The position numbers and the translations under genes are program-made. Under the pieces are notes generated by a model. That model saw nothing but the letters and a program-made list of their open reading frames with translations, searched no databases and was not told the DNA's origin. DNA of 64,000 bases from positions 186,001 through 250,000 of the forward strand of contig NZ_JACHFE010000003.1 of NCBI RefSeq assembly GCF_014201735.1, written 5' to 3'. This DNA is from Marinobacter oulmenensis. Its GTDB lineage: Bacteria; Pseudomonadota; Gammaproteobacteria; Pseudomonadales; Oleiphilaceae. Positions 8,290 through 17,511 of the stretch are shown in pieces. The first letter of the stretch is position 1. Each line of letters opens with the position of its first letter.

Positions 8290-8437
8290 AATCTGTTCCC
8301 CTGTCCTTTCTCGATGGCCCCGCCCTGTGGACCAGGCATAAAAAAACGGCGCCACCGGCTATCTGCAGGGTGCAGATGCCAGTAGACGCCGTCGTCTGAA
8401 TCAGTTTGTCACGACGAAACCCTTCGGATTCCGTCAC
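8290..8437 (-). promoter_or_regulatory. FNT-gene leader RNA with upstream hairpins (second probable NasR target)
   Basis: The predicted transcript begins near 8437. It opens with a hairpin at 8414-8434 (nine pairs, some wobble, ACGGAAUCC with GGGUUUCGU). The same stretch can instead form CGA[AGGGUU]UCG with an A1/G4 hexaloop, as ANTAR targets have. A second hairpin, AGACG[ACGG]CGUCU at 8384-8397, overlaps the terminator's 5' arm and would compete with it. The layout copies the nirB leader, so NasR antitermination is the simplest explanation, though the hairpin pairing was done by eye. Confidence 0.55.
8340..8392 (-). terminator. Leader (attenuator) terminator upstream of the FNT channel gene
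   Basis: On the minus strand ACGGCG pairs with CGCCGU across a long, partly interrupted stem (inner pairs GGC/GCC and UCUGCA/UGCAGA), followed by seven U residues. It ends 50 bases before the FNT start codon and follows no other gene, so it is an attenuator matching the one in front of nirB. Confidence 0.82.
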
Positions 8438-8447
8438 CAGACGAAAG

Positions 8448-8464
8448 TGCAGAGACCATGCCAA
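8448..8464 (-). promoter_or_regulatory. Sigma-54 (-24/-12) promoter of the FNT channel gene
   Basis: The minus strand reads TTGGCATGGTCTCTGCA, with GG and GC ten bases apart. Start point and spacing to the leader hairpins are the same as at nirB. Confidence 0.62.
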
Positions 8465-8564
8465 GCACGACAATTCCCGCCGCATTTCTTTTAATTTCAG
8501 AAAACTGGCCGGGTTCCGGCAAGCAGGTTCCGGGGCAGGGAACGCCGTAACAGCGCAAAGGGGC

Positions 8565-8579
8565 GCACCTGATCAGTGC
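8565..8579. promoter_or_regulatory. NtrC-like binding site upstream of the FNT channel gene
   Basis: GCAC-N7-GTGC, extended to GCGCAC...GTGCGC (8563-8581), about 100 bases upstream of the sigma-54 element. Sequence and distance match the site upstream of nirB, which strengthens both calls. Confidence 0.55.
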
Positions 8580-8626
8580 GCGCGCAACATGCTGGCGCAG
8601 ACAACCCTATACGGTCCGGGCTGTTT

Positions 8627-9367
8627 TTATCCGGACGGGGGTTGTTTTCGGCGGAAGTGGCCCGGTGAGCGGCCATAGTGGCGACGAAAGCGGTCACTGA
8701 AGTGTGACAGGGATGAATAACCCACCGCGTCGGCCACACGCTGAATGCTCAGATCCGACTGTTCCAGCAGGCGCCAGGACTCTTTCATGCGAAGCTCGGT
8801 CAGGTACTGATGCGGTGTCATCCCCACCTGCTGACGGAACAGATCGTTCAACTGCCGGGCACTCAGGTGGGCAACGGCGGCCAGATCGCCGGTGGCCACG
8901 GGTTCCCGGAAGCGTTCATCCAGCAACTGCTTGGCAGCGGCAACCCGCCGGTCCAGGTCCAGAGCACTGCCGTGGCGCTCCTGCAGTAACTGGATCAGCA
9001 GGAGCAGCATCTGGTGCTGGGTATGGGCTGAACCACCGCCACCGGTCAGTTGGCTGTGCAGAAACTGCACGTAGTGAACCAGTGGTGCGTCCAGCTCCAC
9101 GAAAAAAGGCAGGCGCTCCAGCGCCGGCACCAGCGCTTCCGGCACATCGGCCACCAGGAAGCGGTTTTCATCGGGCGCAGCGTATCCGTGGGCGCTGCCC
9201 GACGGAATAATCGCAGCCCGTTGCTGGCTAACCTCCCCCTCAACGGCATCCACAGACAGGCACAGCGTGCCCGCCAGCGGCAACACAATCTGGTGATGGT
9301 CGTGGGCATGGGTCCTGCCCTCATCCCCGTAGCTTCTCAGATGGAGCGAAATGTCAGCGTGGCTCAT
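8627..9367 (-). CDS. AraC-family transcription regulator with cupin-type N-domain
   Basis: A 246-residue regulator. The N-terminal half is a cupin-like ligand/dimer domain (HAHDHHQIVLPLAGTL). The C-terminal ~100 residues hold two helix-turn-helix motifs of the AraC type (LAAVAHLSARQLNDLFRQQVG and IQRVADAVGYSSLSHFSDRFRRHYG). The ATG at 9367 fits the cupin start, whereas the longer open frame extends through the divergent promoter region. The target is unknown. It diverges from the riboswitch-controlled symporter but shares no evident pathway with it. Confidence 0.88.
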   Translation of the reverse strand: MSHADISLHLRSYGDEGRTHAHDHHQIVLPLAGTLCLSVDAVEGEVSQQRAAIIPSGSAHGYAAPDENRFLVADVPEALVPALERLPFFVELDAPLVHYVQFLHSQLTGGGGSAHTQHQMLLLLIQLLQERHGSALDLDRRVAAAKQLLDERFREPVATGDLAAVAHLSARQLNDLFRQQVGMTPHQYLTELRMKESWRLLEQSDLSIQRVADAVGYSSLSHFSDRFRRHYGRSPGHFRRKQPPSG

Positions 9368-9472
9368 GGCTCGAGTATAACGCTCTCTCCGTATGGACGA
9401 CCATTTACCGACATGGTGCCCAGACTTGGAAGGTCGCACCAAAACCTCTAGCATAGCGGTCACACTACTTGA

Positions 9473-9567
9473 GTCGACAGGGGAGTCCCGGCCGTCAACC
9501 GGGACTGAGAGTGTCACAGACAGACCCTGGAACCTGATCCGGTTGATACCGGCGGAGGAAGCGCGAC
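9473..9567 (+). promoter_or_regulatory. TPP riboswitch (THI element)
   Basis: The segment carries the conserved THI-box blocks in order: GGGGAGTCC...GGGACTGAGAG (the pyrimidine-sensing arm, with the invariant CTGAGA), then CAGACCCTGGAACCTGATC and the pyrophosphate arm GGTTGATACCGGCGGAGGAA. A closing stem GTCG/CGAC joins 9473-9476 to 9564-9567. GGAGGA in the 3' block is also the ribosome binding site of the gene starting at 9568, so thiamine pyrophosphate should act on translation initiation. No separate terminator is visible. Confidence 0.95.
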
Positions 9568-10938
9568 ATGATGATGACCCACCTGGCCGCCATTGTGGCG
9601 GCACTGTGCCTTTTTGGCTGGCTCGGACTGCGGGCCCGGAAAACCGCCGAAGGGCTCGACGACTACATGACTGCCCGCAACAGCCAGGGCGCCACCACCA
9701 TTGGCCTGTCGTTCCTGGCCTCAGGTATGGGTGCCTGGATCCTGTTCGCGCCGCCGGAAGTGGGCGCGTTTGTCGGGCCGGTTGCTCTGGCCGGCTACGC
9801 CCTGGGCGCGGCCCTGCCGTTTATTGTCTTTGCCACCCTGGGCCCGGTGATCCGCAAGCGGATGCCTCATGGCCGCAGTATCAGTGAATTCACCGAACAG
9901 CGCTTCGGCAAAGGGATGCGCCGCTGGGTGTCCCTGGTTTCCGTTCTGTACATGCTCTGTTTCCTGGCCGCCGAACTGACGGCCATCGGCTCGATTACCG
10001 GGCTGCTGTCCAATCTGAACGGGGATATCGTGATCATTGCAGTGGCGGTGACCACACTCGTATACACCGCCTGGGGAGGCCTGCGTGCCAGCCTGGCCAC
10101 GGACCGCTGGCAGGCGCTGCTGCTGATGGCGCTGCTGGCCGCCGTTCTGTTCGTAGACTGGAAACACCTGCCTGCCAGCACCGGTTCCGCCAGCCTGCCC
10201 GGTATTCCCTTCTGGAGCGCGGTTAGTGTGGCGCTCACACTGGTACTGGCGGTCACCGCCGCCAACCTGTTCCATCAGGGCTACTGGCAACGGGTCTGGG
10301 CAGCCCGAGACAGTGCCTCCCTCTGGAAAGGGGCCATCCTCGGTGGCGGCTCCACCATTGTGGTGGTTGCCGTGGTGGGTGGCCTGGGCATGAGCGCCGC
10401 CATGGCGGGTCTGGACCTTGGCCAGCCACCGATTCCGTTTTTCGCGCTGCTGAATGAAGCGCCGCAATGGCTGGGAGCGGTTGCTCTGGTGCTGGCCGTC
10501 ACGCTGGTGGCGTCCTCCGTGGATACACTGCAGAACGGCATCGCCTCTCTGGCAGTCGCGGAGAAAGCAGGGCTGACACTGACCTCGGCCCGCTGGATAA
10601 CCGTGGCGCTGATGGTCCCGGTGGTGATCATTGCGCTTCAGGGGGCATCCGTTCTGCGCCTGTTCCTGATCGCGGACCTGCTCTGTGCTACAGCCATCGT
10701 GCCAGTGTTGATGGGTCTGTGGCCCCGGGTTACCACAACCGCCGCCATGGCCGGGGTTCTCGCGGGTCTGGCCGGTGCCATTCTGCCGGACTGGATAATA
10801 ACCGGCAGCATGGGTGAAGCCCTGCTCATTGCCAGCTTCCCCGGCGGCGCGCCAACATTGGCACCCTTTGCCGGTGCCCTGATCGGCTCCGGCGGCATAA
10901 CCCTGCTACTGACACTGCTGGCCGACAGAAAACACTAG
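9568..10938 (+). CDS. Sodium:solute symporter under TPP control, probable thiamine or precursor transporter
   Basis: A 456-residue SSS-family symporter with about 12-13 hydrophobic helices ([25 protein letters not shown] early; [12 protein letters not shown] in the middle is typical of the family). The TPP riboswitch directly in front indicates uptake of thiamine or a precursor such as hydroxymethylpyrimidine. Other SSS proteins with THI elements have been predicted to do this, but the exact substrate cannot be read from sequence. Three tandem ATG codons (9568, 9571, 9574) follow the ribosome binding site. It ends in a 4-base convergent overlap with the chemoreceptor gene. Confidence 0.85.
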   Translation: MMMTHLAAIVAALCLFGWLGLRARKTAEGLDDYMTARNSQGATTIGLSFLASGMGAWILFAPPEVGAFVGPVALAGYALGAALPFIVFATLGPVIRKRMPHGRSISEFTEQRFGKGMRRWVSLVSVLYMLCFLAAELTAIGSITGLLSNLNGDIVIIAVAVTTLVYTAWGGLRASLATDRWQALLLMALLAAVLFVDWKHLPASTGSASLPGIPFWSAVSVALTLVLAVTAANLFHQGYWQRVWAARDSASLWKGAILGGGSTIVVVAVVGGLGMSAAMAGLDLGQPPIPFFALLNEAPQWLGAVALVLAVTLVASSVDTLQNGIASLAVAEKAGLTLTSARWITVALMVPVVIIALQGASVLRLFLIADLLCATAIVPVLMGLWPRVTTTAAMAGVLAGLAGAILPDWIITGSMGEALLIASFPGGAPTLAPFAGALIGSGGITLLLTLLADRKH

Positions 10939-12491
10939 TTCTTGAAGCGGACCACCAGCTCGTGCAGGCCCTCGGCAATGCTACCAAGCTCACGTATGCT
11001 CTGGGTGGATTCTTCTCCCTTGGCCAGATTCTGTTTGGCCATCGTGGAGATGTTGTCCACCTGTGAGTTGATCTGCTCGGCGACCTGGGACTGCTCCTCC
11101 ACAGCGGCGGCCATCTGAATGGCCATTTCGGCGATTTCACCCACCGCGTCAGTAATGCTGGCCAGAGTGGTTTCAGCGGAGATCATTTTCTCCAGCCCTT
11201 CGTCCGCTGCGGATACACCCCGCTCGGCCATGGAGACCGAGCCCTGGGTTTTGTCCAGCAGCTCCGACATGATGCCGTGAATTTCATTGGTTGATTCCCG
11301 GGTGCGCTTGGCCAGTGCCCGGACTTCGTCGGCCACTACCGAAAAGCCACGGCCATGCTCACCGGCCCGGGCCGCTTCAATGGCCGCATTGAGGGCCAGC
11401 AGGTTGGTCTGTTCCGCAATCTGTTCAATGGTCTGTGCCGCCGACGCAATGTTACTGCTCTGTTCCGAGGCGGCCGCCACCGCCTGGCTAACGTTATGGA
11501 CGGTTTCCTTGAGCTGAACGATGGCTTCACGGGTTTCTTCCACCACCCGCGTACTGTCCTGGGTGGATTCCTTGGCCTGCTTGGCCTTGTCCGCCGTCAT
11601 CGACACGTTGGAGGAAACCTCGCCGACGGTCTGGCTCATCTCGTGAACTGCCGCCGCCACCCGTTCGGTTTCCTCCTGCTGGGCCCGGGAGGTTTCCTGG
11701 CCTTCATGGATCCGCTCCAGGCTCTCCATGGAGCGGGCACGAACGCTGTTGGCCGAATCCTCAATGCGGGTGAGTACGGCATCCAGGTGGGCAGTCTGCG
11801 CCAAAATCGACACTTTCAGTTTTCCCACTTCCAGACTGTCGTTGGTGTAGGTCCTCGCCGCCAGAGGATCGGTAAAGCTCTGAGCCAGCAGATTACGGAA
11901 TGAGCGCATCATGCGTTTGCGCTCGACAAACTGCCAGGCCGCGTAGCCAATGACGCCAATCGCCAGCACTGACTCGGAGACTGCCTGCTGGCCTATCACG
12001 ACGAGAAGAGCCGCCACCACAAAAACCGCGCCCAGAAACAGGGTGCTTGGGGCCACCTTGTCGATCAGTCTTGTGGTGGATTTCCCGGCCCGGAGCCGGG
12101 CATAAAGCTTCGCAGCTCTTTCAACCTGACCGCGAGTCGGGCAAGACCGCACCGATTCATACCCGACAATTTCACCGTTCTCAGTCACCGGGGTGACATA
12201 GGCGCTCACCCAGTAATAATCGCCGTTCTTGCAGCGATTCTTCACCAGGCCCATCCAGGCATGCCCGGCCTTCAGATGCGACCACATGTTCTCGTAGGCC
12301 TCCGGTGGCATATCGGGATGCCGGACGATATTGTGAGGACGCCCAACCAATTCTTCTTTAGAGAACCCGCTGACTTCTTCAAAGGCCCGGTTACAATGGG
12401 TAATCCGGCCTTTGAGGTCAGTGGAAGAGATCAGTTTCTGACTGGGCGAAAACTTATGCTCGATATCCGTAACAGGTAGATTCTTTTTCAT
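10935..12491 (-). CDS. Aer-type aerotaxis receptor (PAS methyl-accepting chemotaxis protein)
   Basis: A 518-residue chemoreceptor. It begins [12 protein letters not shown], with a PAS domain over about residues 20-120 ([41 protein letters not shown]) of the Aer type, usually FAD-binding and redox-sensing. Two adjacent membrane helices follow (about 160-205) with no periplasmic domain, then a cytoplasmic signalling region with the conserved hairpin ([19 protein letters not shown] near 350). ATG 12491 matches Pseudomonas Aer length and start; an upstream GTG would add 23 unrelated residues. No other chemotaxis gene is nearby. Confidence 0.9.
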   Translation of the reverse strand: MKKNLPVTDIEHKFSPSQKLISSTDLKGRITHCNRAFEEVSGFSKEELVGRPHNIVRHPDMPPEAYENMWSHLKAGHAWMGLVKNRCKNGDYYWVSAYVTPVTENGEIVGYESVRSCPTRGQVERAAKLYARLRAGKSTTRLIDKVAPSTLFLGAVFVVAALLVVIGQQAVSESVLAIGVIGYAAWQFVERKRMMRSFRNLLAQSFTDPLAARTYTNDSLEVGKLKVSILAQTAHLDAVLTRIEDSANSVRARSMESLERIHEGQETSRAQQEETERVAAAVHEMSQTVGEVSSNVSMTADKAKQAKESTQDSTRVVEETREAIVQLKETVHNVSQAVAAASEQSSNIASAAQTIEQIAEQTNLLALNAAIEAARAGEHGRGFSVVADEVRALAKRTRESTNEIHGIMSELLDKTQGSVSMAERGVSAADEGLEKMISAETTLASITDAVGEIAEMAIQMAAAVEEQSQVAEQINSQVDNISTMAKQNLAKGEESTQSIRELGSIAEGLHELVVRFKN

Positions 12492-12681
12492 GTACCGGTG
12501 CTCATGACAGCCATCCAGAGCGAAGAACTCTTTTACTATGCCTGTATAGTCGTACGACACGGGGCACGCAAGGTCGATAAGTCAGCTACTTACCTGGCAC
12601 GAACTCGGTCAACGGCCCTTGAAGCACCAGGAGGCGGGCCAGAACCCGACCAACAATGAAGCTGAAAAAGCGCGGACAATC

Positions 12682-13314
12682 ATGAAACTGATTTGCATTT
12701 CCGACACCCACAGCCTGCACCGGAAACTGCCGGAACTCCCCGAAGGCGATGTATTGATCCATGCCGGCGATGGGCTCGGCGCGGGCACGCTGGATGACGT
12801 GGAAGAGTTCAATGACTGGCTGAGTTCTCTACCCTACCGCCACCGGGTTGTGATTGCCGGCAACCACGACTGGGCCTTTCAGGAGGCACCGCAGGCGGCC
12901 AGGGCAGCACTCACCAATGCCATCTACCTGGAAGACGAGGCGGTCAAGATTGATGGCGTGACATTCTGGGGTTCACCCTGGACACCGAACTTCATGGACT
13001 GGGCCTTCATGCTCAAACGTGGCCAGCCACTTGCGGAAAAATGGCAGCAGATTCCGGCCGATACAGATGTGCTAATCACCCATGGCCCACCCATGGGTTT
13101 TGGCGATCAGGTGGATACCGGACTCAGCTACGAGCCCGTCGGCTGTGCCGATCTGACCGACCGACTGCGGGAACTGAACGTGAAAGCCCATGTATTCGGC
13201 CACATTCACGAGGGCTATGGTCAGTACCAACTGGGCAACACCCGCCTGATCAATGCCAGCACCTGCAATGTGCTTTACCAGCCGATCAACCCGGCCATTG
13301 TGGTGGAGCTCTGA
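12682..13314 (+). CDS. Calcineurin-like metallophosphoesterase
   Basis: A 210-residue phosphoesterase with the two-metal signature blocks SDTHS (residues ~7-11), HAGD (~31), GNHD (~64), THGPP (~137) and GHIHEGYG (~177). It resembles the MPPED/UPF0046-type stand-alone phosphodiesterases. The substrate is unknown; members hydrolyse cyclic nucleotides or other phosphodiesters. The ATG at 12682 starts just before the first metal motif, as in relatives. Convergent with the LuxR gene. Confidence 0.88.
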   Translation: MKLICISDTHSLHRKLPELPEGDVLIHAGDGLGAGTLDDVEEFNDWLSSLPYRHRVVIAGNHDWAFQEAPQAARAALTNAIYLEDEAVKIDGVTFWGSPWTPNFMDWAFMLKRGQPLAEKWQQIPADTDVLITHGPPMGFGDQVDTGLSYEPVGCADLTDRLRELNVKAHVFGHIHEGYGQYQLGNTRLINASTCNVLYQPINPAIVVEL

Positions 13315-13333
13315 GTCCCTGTCCGAAACGGCC

Positions 13334-14140
13334 TCACTCTTCCTGCGTCAGCTTGGCAAACAACGGCATCAGCAGGGCGAACAGCTCCGCCTGGGAGGAA
13401 ATCCCGCACTTGGCGTACAACTGCCGACGAAACACCTTCACCGTCTGGGGGCTGACCTCCAGGTTCAGGCCAATGGACAGGGACGAGTGCCCCCGCAGGA
13501 TAAACAGGGCCACTTCTGCCTGCCGCGGGCTGAGCCGGATATCATGCTGACGTTTCAGTGCCTCCCTCAGCCGGTCTCCCAGTGGCGCTGGCTCGGCGGC
13601 GCGCTGGCCATCCGGCTGATATCCCTGCCAGTTCTGTTCGGCCAATGCGCTCAGTGACTGGCCATTTTCGTACAACGTCCGGATTTCCCGTTTGCTGAAG
13701 GGCGTGCCGCTGGAGCGGTCACGGCCCAGGCAACTGGTGATGGTCACCGATTCCGAAATCGTTGCGAAAACCGCCATCTCATCCAGCAGCGTGGTCTGCT
13801 TGTAATAGGCCTTGAAGTACTGGGTGCGCCGGAAGTGATCCGGCGCTATGTCCCGCAGCCGGACAACGCCCCGGGTTTCACCCTTGCGGTGCTGGTGATA
13901 GAGCGGGTCCAGCAGATAGGCGCTGTCCAGGTACTGGCTGTCCATGGGCTGATAGACGATGGGATCGGTGTATTCCCGGTACAGCACCGTCGGGCGATTC
14001 TCGCCGCTGTAGGCAATGATGATGAGGTTGTCGAAATGGCAATAGCATCGCAGCAGGGCGGCATAGGCACGGGCAAAGTCCGGGGTGCCCAGGGCCCGGA
14101 TGGCCTGGGCCAGCGCCTTGTCTTGATCGGTTGATTTCAC
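13334..14140 (-). CDS. LuxR-family transcription regulator
   Basis: A 268-residue regulator with an unassigned N-terminal sensor half and a C-terminal LuxR-type helix-turn-helix (LSPRQAEVALFILRGHSSLSIGLNLEVSPQTVKVFRRQLYAK, about 205-248; the reported motif is conserved in form). There is no response-regulator receiver or clear autoinducer-binding signature. The start is a GTG at 14140 without a strong ribosome binding site, so it is uncertain. It diverges from the APC permease/nitrilase pair across about 200 bases and probably controls it. Confidence 0.85.
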   Translation of the reverse strand: MKSTDQDKALAQAIRALGTPDFARAYAALLRCYCHFDNLIIIAYSGENRPTVLYREYTDPIVYQPMDSQYLDSAYLLDPLYHQHRKGETRGVVRLRDIAPDHFRRTQYFKAYYKQTTLLDEMAVFATISESVTITSCLGRDRSSGTPFSKREIRTLYENGQSLSALAEQNWQGYQPDGQRAAEPAPLGDRLREALKRQHDIRLSPRQAEVALFILRGHSSLSIGLNLEVSPQTVKVFRRQLYAKCGISSQAELFALLMPLFAKLTQEE

Positions 14141-14339
14141 GGAGGGCTACTCGCCAAAACATACCACAGTGGGGTTATAGTCGCCCCGGCGTCGTCTCGC
14201 TAACGTTTACACGCCCTGCGATTACTACGTATTGCAGTCTAACGGCGTTGCTGTAATGGCCGCAACAAAGACGCAGGCAGAGGTAAACAACGAAAATAAG
14301 GCGCACCGGGTGCGCCCTGACTGTTCTGGAGACGGGCTT

Positions 14340-15713
14340 ATGTCGCAAGACAGAATTACACTGGAGAGAACCCTATCGCTGCGGGCCGTGGTACTGTTCG
14401 GCCTCGCCTATATGACCCCCCTGATTGTTCTGGGAACCTTCGGGGTGGTGGCCAGCACCACCAACGGCTCGGTGCCAACGGCCTACATCATCACCACCAT
14501 TGCCATGCTGTTTACCGCCTACAGCTATGGCGTCATGTCCCGGGCCTTCCCGGTGTCCGGTTCCGCCTACACCTACGTGCGCCGGACCATCGATTCCCGT
14601 GTCGGCTTCATGGTCGGCTGGGGCGTCCTCCTGGACTACTTCTTCCTGCCGATGGTGATCTGGCTGATCGGCGCCGCTTACCTGCACGCCCGCTTCCCCG
14701 AGGTACCCAACTGGCTGTTCCTGATTGGCTTTATCGGCATTACCACGATCCTGAACGTCTATGGCATCAAACTGGCCGCGAAGGTCAATTCCCTGCTGAT
14801 GGCCTTCCAGGTACTGGTTATCGTGTTCTTCGTGCTGCTGTCACTCCGGCACGTGTTCGCCGACGGTGGTGCTGATGCCCTGTTCAGCCTGGCACCGTTT
14901 TTCAATTCGGAGTCCAGCTTTTCAACCATCGCGGCCGGTGCTGCTGTGGCCGCCTATTCCTTCCTCGGCTTTGACGCGGTGACCACGCTGACTGAGGAAA
15001 CGGTCAATCCCCGACGCAACATCCCCCGGGCAATCCTCCTGACAGCCCTGATCGGTGGCGGTATCTACGTGCTGGTCGGCTACACCACCCAGTTGGTGCA
15101 TCCGGGCGCCCAGTTCAACGACGCCGACTCGGCCGCCTTCGAGATCGCCACCGCCATTGGTGCCGACCTGTTCGGTGCGGTGTTCCTGGCGGGCATGGTC
15201 CTGGCCCAGTTCACCTCCGGCATTGCCGCCCAGGCCAGCGCGTCCCGCCTGCTCTTTGCGATGGGCCGTGATTCCGTATTGCCGCGCCGGTTTTTCGGCA
15301 CGCTTCACAAGCGTTTTCACACACCGGTATACAGCATTGCGCTGACCGGACTGATCGGCGTTGTCGCACTGTTCATGGACGTGCTGTCCGCCGCCTCCTT
15401 CATCAACTTCGGCGCGTTCATCGCCTTTACCATGGTGAATGTCTCGGTCATCGTCATGTATTTCCGTGATCGGGGCATGCGCAACGAATACAACGTCCTC
15501 AAGGCGGTCGTGGTCCCAGCACTGGGTGCCATGGTCAACCTGTGGCTGATGAGCAAGCTGGACATCAACGCCGTGACCCTGGGCCTGGTATGGCTGGCGA
15601 TTGGCTTCATTCAACTGATGCACCTGACCCGGTTCTTCACCAAGCAGCCGCCGGAAGTGGATTTCAGCGAAGATGACGCTGACACCACCCCGCGTGCCGC
15701 AGACCCGGTCTGA
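14340..15713 (+). CDS. APC-superfamily amine/amino acid permease (PuuP-like)
   Basis: A 457-residue permease with about 12 membrane helices. The N-terminal TLSLRAVVLFGLAYMTPL and the segment AFPVSGSAYTYVRR are typical of APC carriers of the PuuP (putrescine importer) branch; FLGFDAVTTLTEETVNPRRNIPRA is the conserved helix-6/7 loop. The start at 14340 has GGAG upstream; the longer frame runs through the promoter region. It is followed 18 bases later by a carbon-nitrogen hydrolase, suggesting import then hydrolysis of a nitrogen compound. The substrate is not determined. Confidence 0.85.
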   Translation: MSQDRITLERTLSLRAVVLFGLAYMTPLIVLGTFGVVASTTNGSVPTAYIITTIAMLFTAYSYGVMSRAFPVSGSAYTYVRRTIDSRVGFMVGWGVLLDYFFLPMVIWLIGAAYLHARFPEVPNWLFLIGFIGITTILNVYGIKLAAKVNSLLMAFQVLVIVFFVLLSLRHVFADGGADALFSLAPFFNSESSFSTIAAGAAVAAYSFLGFDAVTTLTEETVNPRRNIPRAILLTALIGGGIYVLVGYTTQLVHPGAQFNDADSAAFEIATAIGADLFGAVFLAGMVLAQFTSGIAAQASASRLLFAMGRDSVLPRRFFGTLHKRFHTPVYSIALTGLIGVVALFMDVLSAASFINFGAFIAFTMVNVSVIVMYFRDRGMRNEYNVLKAVVVPALGAMVNLWLMSKLDINAVTLGLVWLAIGFIQLMHLTRFFTKQPPEVDFSEDDADTTPRAADPV

Positions 15714-15731
15714 CAGGTGACGAGGAACAGC

Positions 15732-16607
15732 ATGTCGAGATTTCTTCCCCTGCTACTCGTTCAGGCCCCGGCCCGCGCGCCGGGGCGGGACCCGAACCTG
15801 GATGGCTTCGAGCACGAAATGGCCACCTATCTGAGCGATTTCGGCCCGGCATTCACCGAAGCCCGCATGGTGGTGTATCCGGAGTTGCACCTGTGCAGCG
15901 CCGAAGGCACGCCTGAGGAGCGAACTACACAGCTTGAGGCCCTGGCCGAACCGCTGTCCGGGCCACGCATCCGGCGACTGGGCGAGATTGCCCGCCGATT
16001 GGGCATCTGGCTGCTACCAGGCACCGTCTGTGAACGCGGAGAAGACGGCCACCTGTACAACACCGCTCCGGTTTTCTCACCGGAAGGTGAGCTGGTGGCC
16101 TCCTACCGCAAGTGCTTCCCCTGGCGGCCCTTTGAGCCTTACCGCCCGGGCCATGAATTTGTGGTCTTTGATGTGCCGGGCATTGCCCGGGTCGGACTGG
16201 CGGTCTGCTACGACATCTGGTTTCCGGAGGTTTCCCGGCAACTGGCCTGGATGGGTGCGGAGGTGATCATCAATCAGGCGGCCACCACCACCTGCGACCG
16301 GGCACAGGAGCAGGTACTGGTCCGGGCCAATGCCATTTTCAACCAGACCTACGTGGTCAGCGCCAACATGGCGGAACCGGCCGGCACCGGGCAGAGCCTG
16401 ATCGTCGACCCGGAAGGCCTTGTACGCACGGCGATGCCCGGCGCAACGCCCGGGATTCTGACCGATGTACTGAATATGGAGGAAGTGGCGCGGGTGCGCC
16501 AGTTCGGGACCGCCGGGCTGAACCGGCTCTGGGCGCAATCCCGGCCGGACGACCCGGTGCTGGAGCTGCCAATGTACCAGGGGCGGCTGGACCCCAGCCG
16601 GTTCTGA
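15732..16607 (+). CDS. Carbon-nitrogen hydrolase (nitrilase superfamily)
   Basis: A 291-residue enzyme with the Glu-Lys-Cys catalytic set of the nitrilase/amidase superfamily: Glu in VYPELHL (~52), Lys in ASYRKCF (~127), Cys in VGLAVCYDIWFPE (~159). Such enzymes split amides, carbamoyl groups or nitriles to release ammonia; which one applies here is unknown. Start ATG 15732 has GAGGA six bases upstream. It is translationally close to the permease and followed by a strong terminator, so permease and hydrolase form a two-gene unit, probably under the divergent LuxR regulator. Confidence 0.88.
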   Translation: MSRFLPLLLVQAPARAPGRDPNLDGFEHEMATYLSDFGPAFTEARMVVYPELHLCSAEGTPEERTTQLEALAEPLSGPRIRRLGEIARRLGIWLLPGTVCERGEDGHLYNTAPVFSPEGELVASYRKCFPWRPFEPYRPGHEFVVFDVPGIARVGLAVCYDIWFPEVSRQLAWMGAEVIINQAATTTCDRAQEQVLVRANAIFNQTYVVSANMAEPAGTGQSLIVDPEGLVRTAMPGATPGILTDVLNMEEVARVRQFGTAGLNRLWAQSRPDDPVLELPMYQGRLDPSRF

Positions 16608-16625
16608 GTCGATAAAAACGATAAG

Positions 16626-16657
16626 GCCCTGCCGGGAAAGAACCCGGCAAGGCTTTT
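16626..16657 (+). terminator. Terminator after the permease-hydrolase unit
   Basis: GCC-TGCCGGG and CCCGGCA-GGC form a hairpin with a six-base loop (AAAGAA), followed by TTTTCGGTTTT. Confidence 0.85.
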
Positions 16658-16689
16658 CGGTTTTCCGGACCCCGTGGGATGAACATGCG

Positions 16690-17511
16690 CTAGTCCCTGA
16701 TCGCCCTGACGCCAGTGATGACCGCCTGGGGGACGCCATCGAACTCCACAACCCGGCCGGAAACACCATAAACCTCAGCAAACAGTGCCGGAGACAGTAC
16801 CTGCCGTGGGCAACCCACACCCCTGACACACCCGTTGCTTAACACGACGACCGTGTCGGCGTATCGCAACGCCAGGTTTATATCATGCAGGGCAATCATG
16901 GATATGAGCCCCGAACGCTTGGTTTCGGCCACAACCTGCTCCAGGGATCTGAGCTGGTAATACAGATCCAGTGCACTGGTGGGCTCATCCAGGAGCATGA
17001 CCCTGGGCTTCCGGACCAGAGCCTGGGCCAGCCCCACCCGTTGGCGCTGACCACCGGACAGTTGCGCCAGCATGCGGTCAGCCAACGGCATGAGTTCCAG
17101 TTGGTGAAGCGTCGCCTCCACCTGCTCTGCTGCGCGGGCAACCCGAAGTTCACGCCCATCAGGCCCAGCCCCGGCCATGGCTGCGCTGAGCACCGATTCG
17201 AAGACACACAGGCGGGATGCGGCGGGGAGCGTCTGGGGGACATAGGCGATTTTCCGGGCACGCTCAGCAAAGCCGGCCTGACCGACCGGAACGCCATCCA
17301 GGCAGACCTCGCCGGTCGTGCTGCTAAGCCCGGCAATGCCCCGGAGCAATGAGCTCTTGCCGGCGGCATTGGGGCCCAGCAGCGCGACAACCGTTCCGGG
17401 CAGTATGGACGGCAAGGAGACCTGGTGCAGGACCTGTACCATCCCGTAACGCAGACTGAGTTTGCTGACATCCAGGCGCGACCCGCGGCGTTCCGGTGAA
17501 TGAGCACTCAT
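16690..17511 (-). CDS. Iron-siderophore ABC transporter, ATPase (FecE/FepC-like)
   Basis: A 273-residue ATPase with Walker A GPNAAGKSS (~47), signature LSGGQRQRVGLAQAL (~150), Walker B VMLLDEPTSALD (~170) and the H-loop ALHDINLAL. It has the class features of Fe3+-siderophore or cobalamin importers. The start overlaps the permease stop by 4 bases (ATGA), so the two are translationally coupled. It is the last gene of an operon headed by a TonB receptor with a Fur box, pointing to iron rather than cobalamin. Confidence 0.92.
   Translation of the reverse strand: MSAHSPERRGSRLDVSKLSLRYGMVQVLHQVSLPSILPGTVVALLGPNAAGKSSLLRGIAGLSSTTGEVCLDGVPVGQAGFAERARKIAYVPQTLPAASRLCVFESVLSAAMAGAGPDGRELRVARAAEQVEATLHQLELMPLADRMLAQLSGGQRQRVGLAQALVRKPRVMLLDEPTSALDLYYQLRSLEQVVAETKRSGLISMIALHDINLALRYADTVVVLSNGCVRGVGCPRQVLSPALFAEVYGVSGRVVEFDGVPQAVITGVRAIRD

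Noticed and set aside
6517..8385. A 622-codon open frame on the plus strand
   Set aside because: Antisense to the kinase and FNT genes and to the leader terminator; no recognisable protein.
16626..16657. The same hairpin as a terminator for the iron operon on the minus strand
   Set aside because: No T-run on that strand; kept as plus-strand only.
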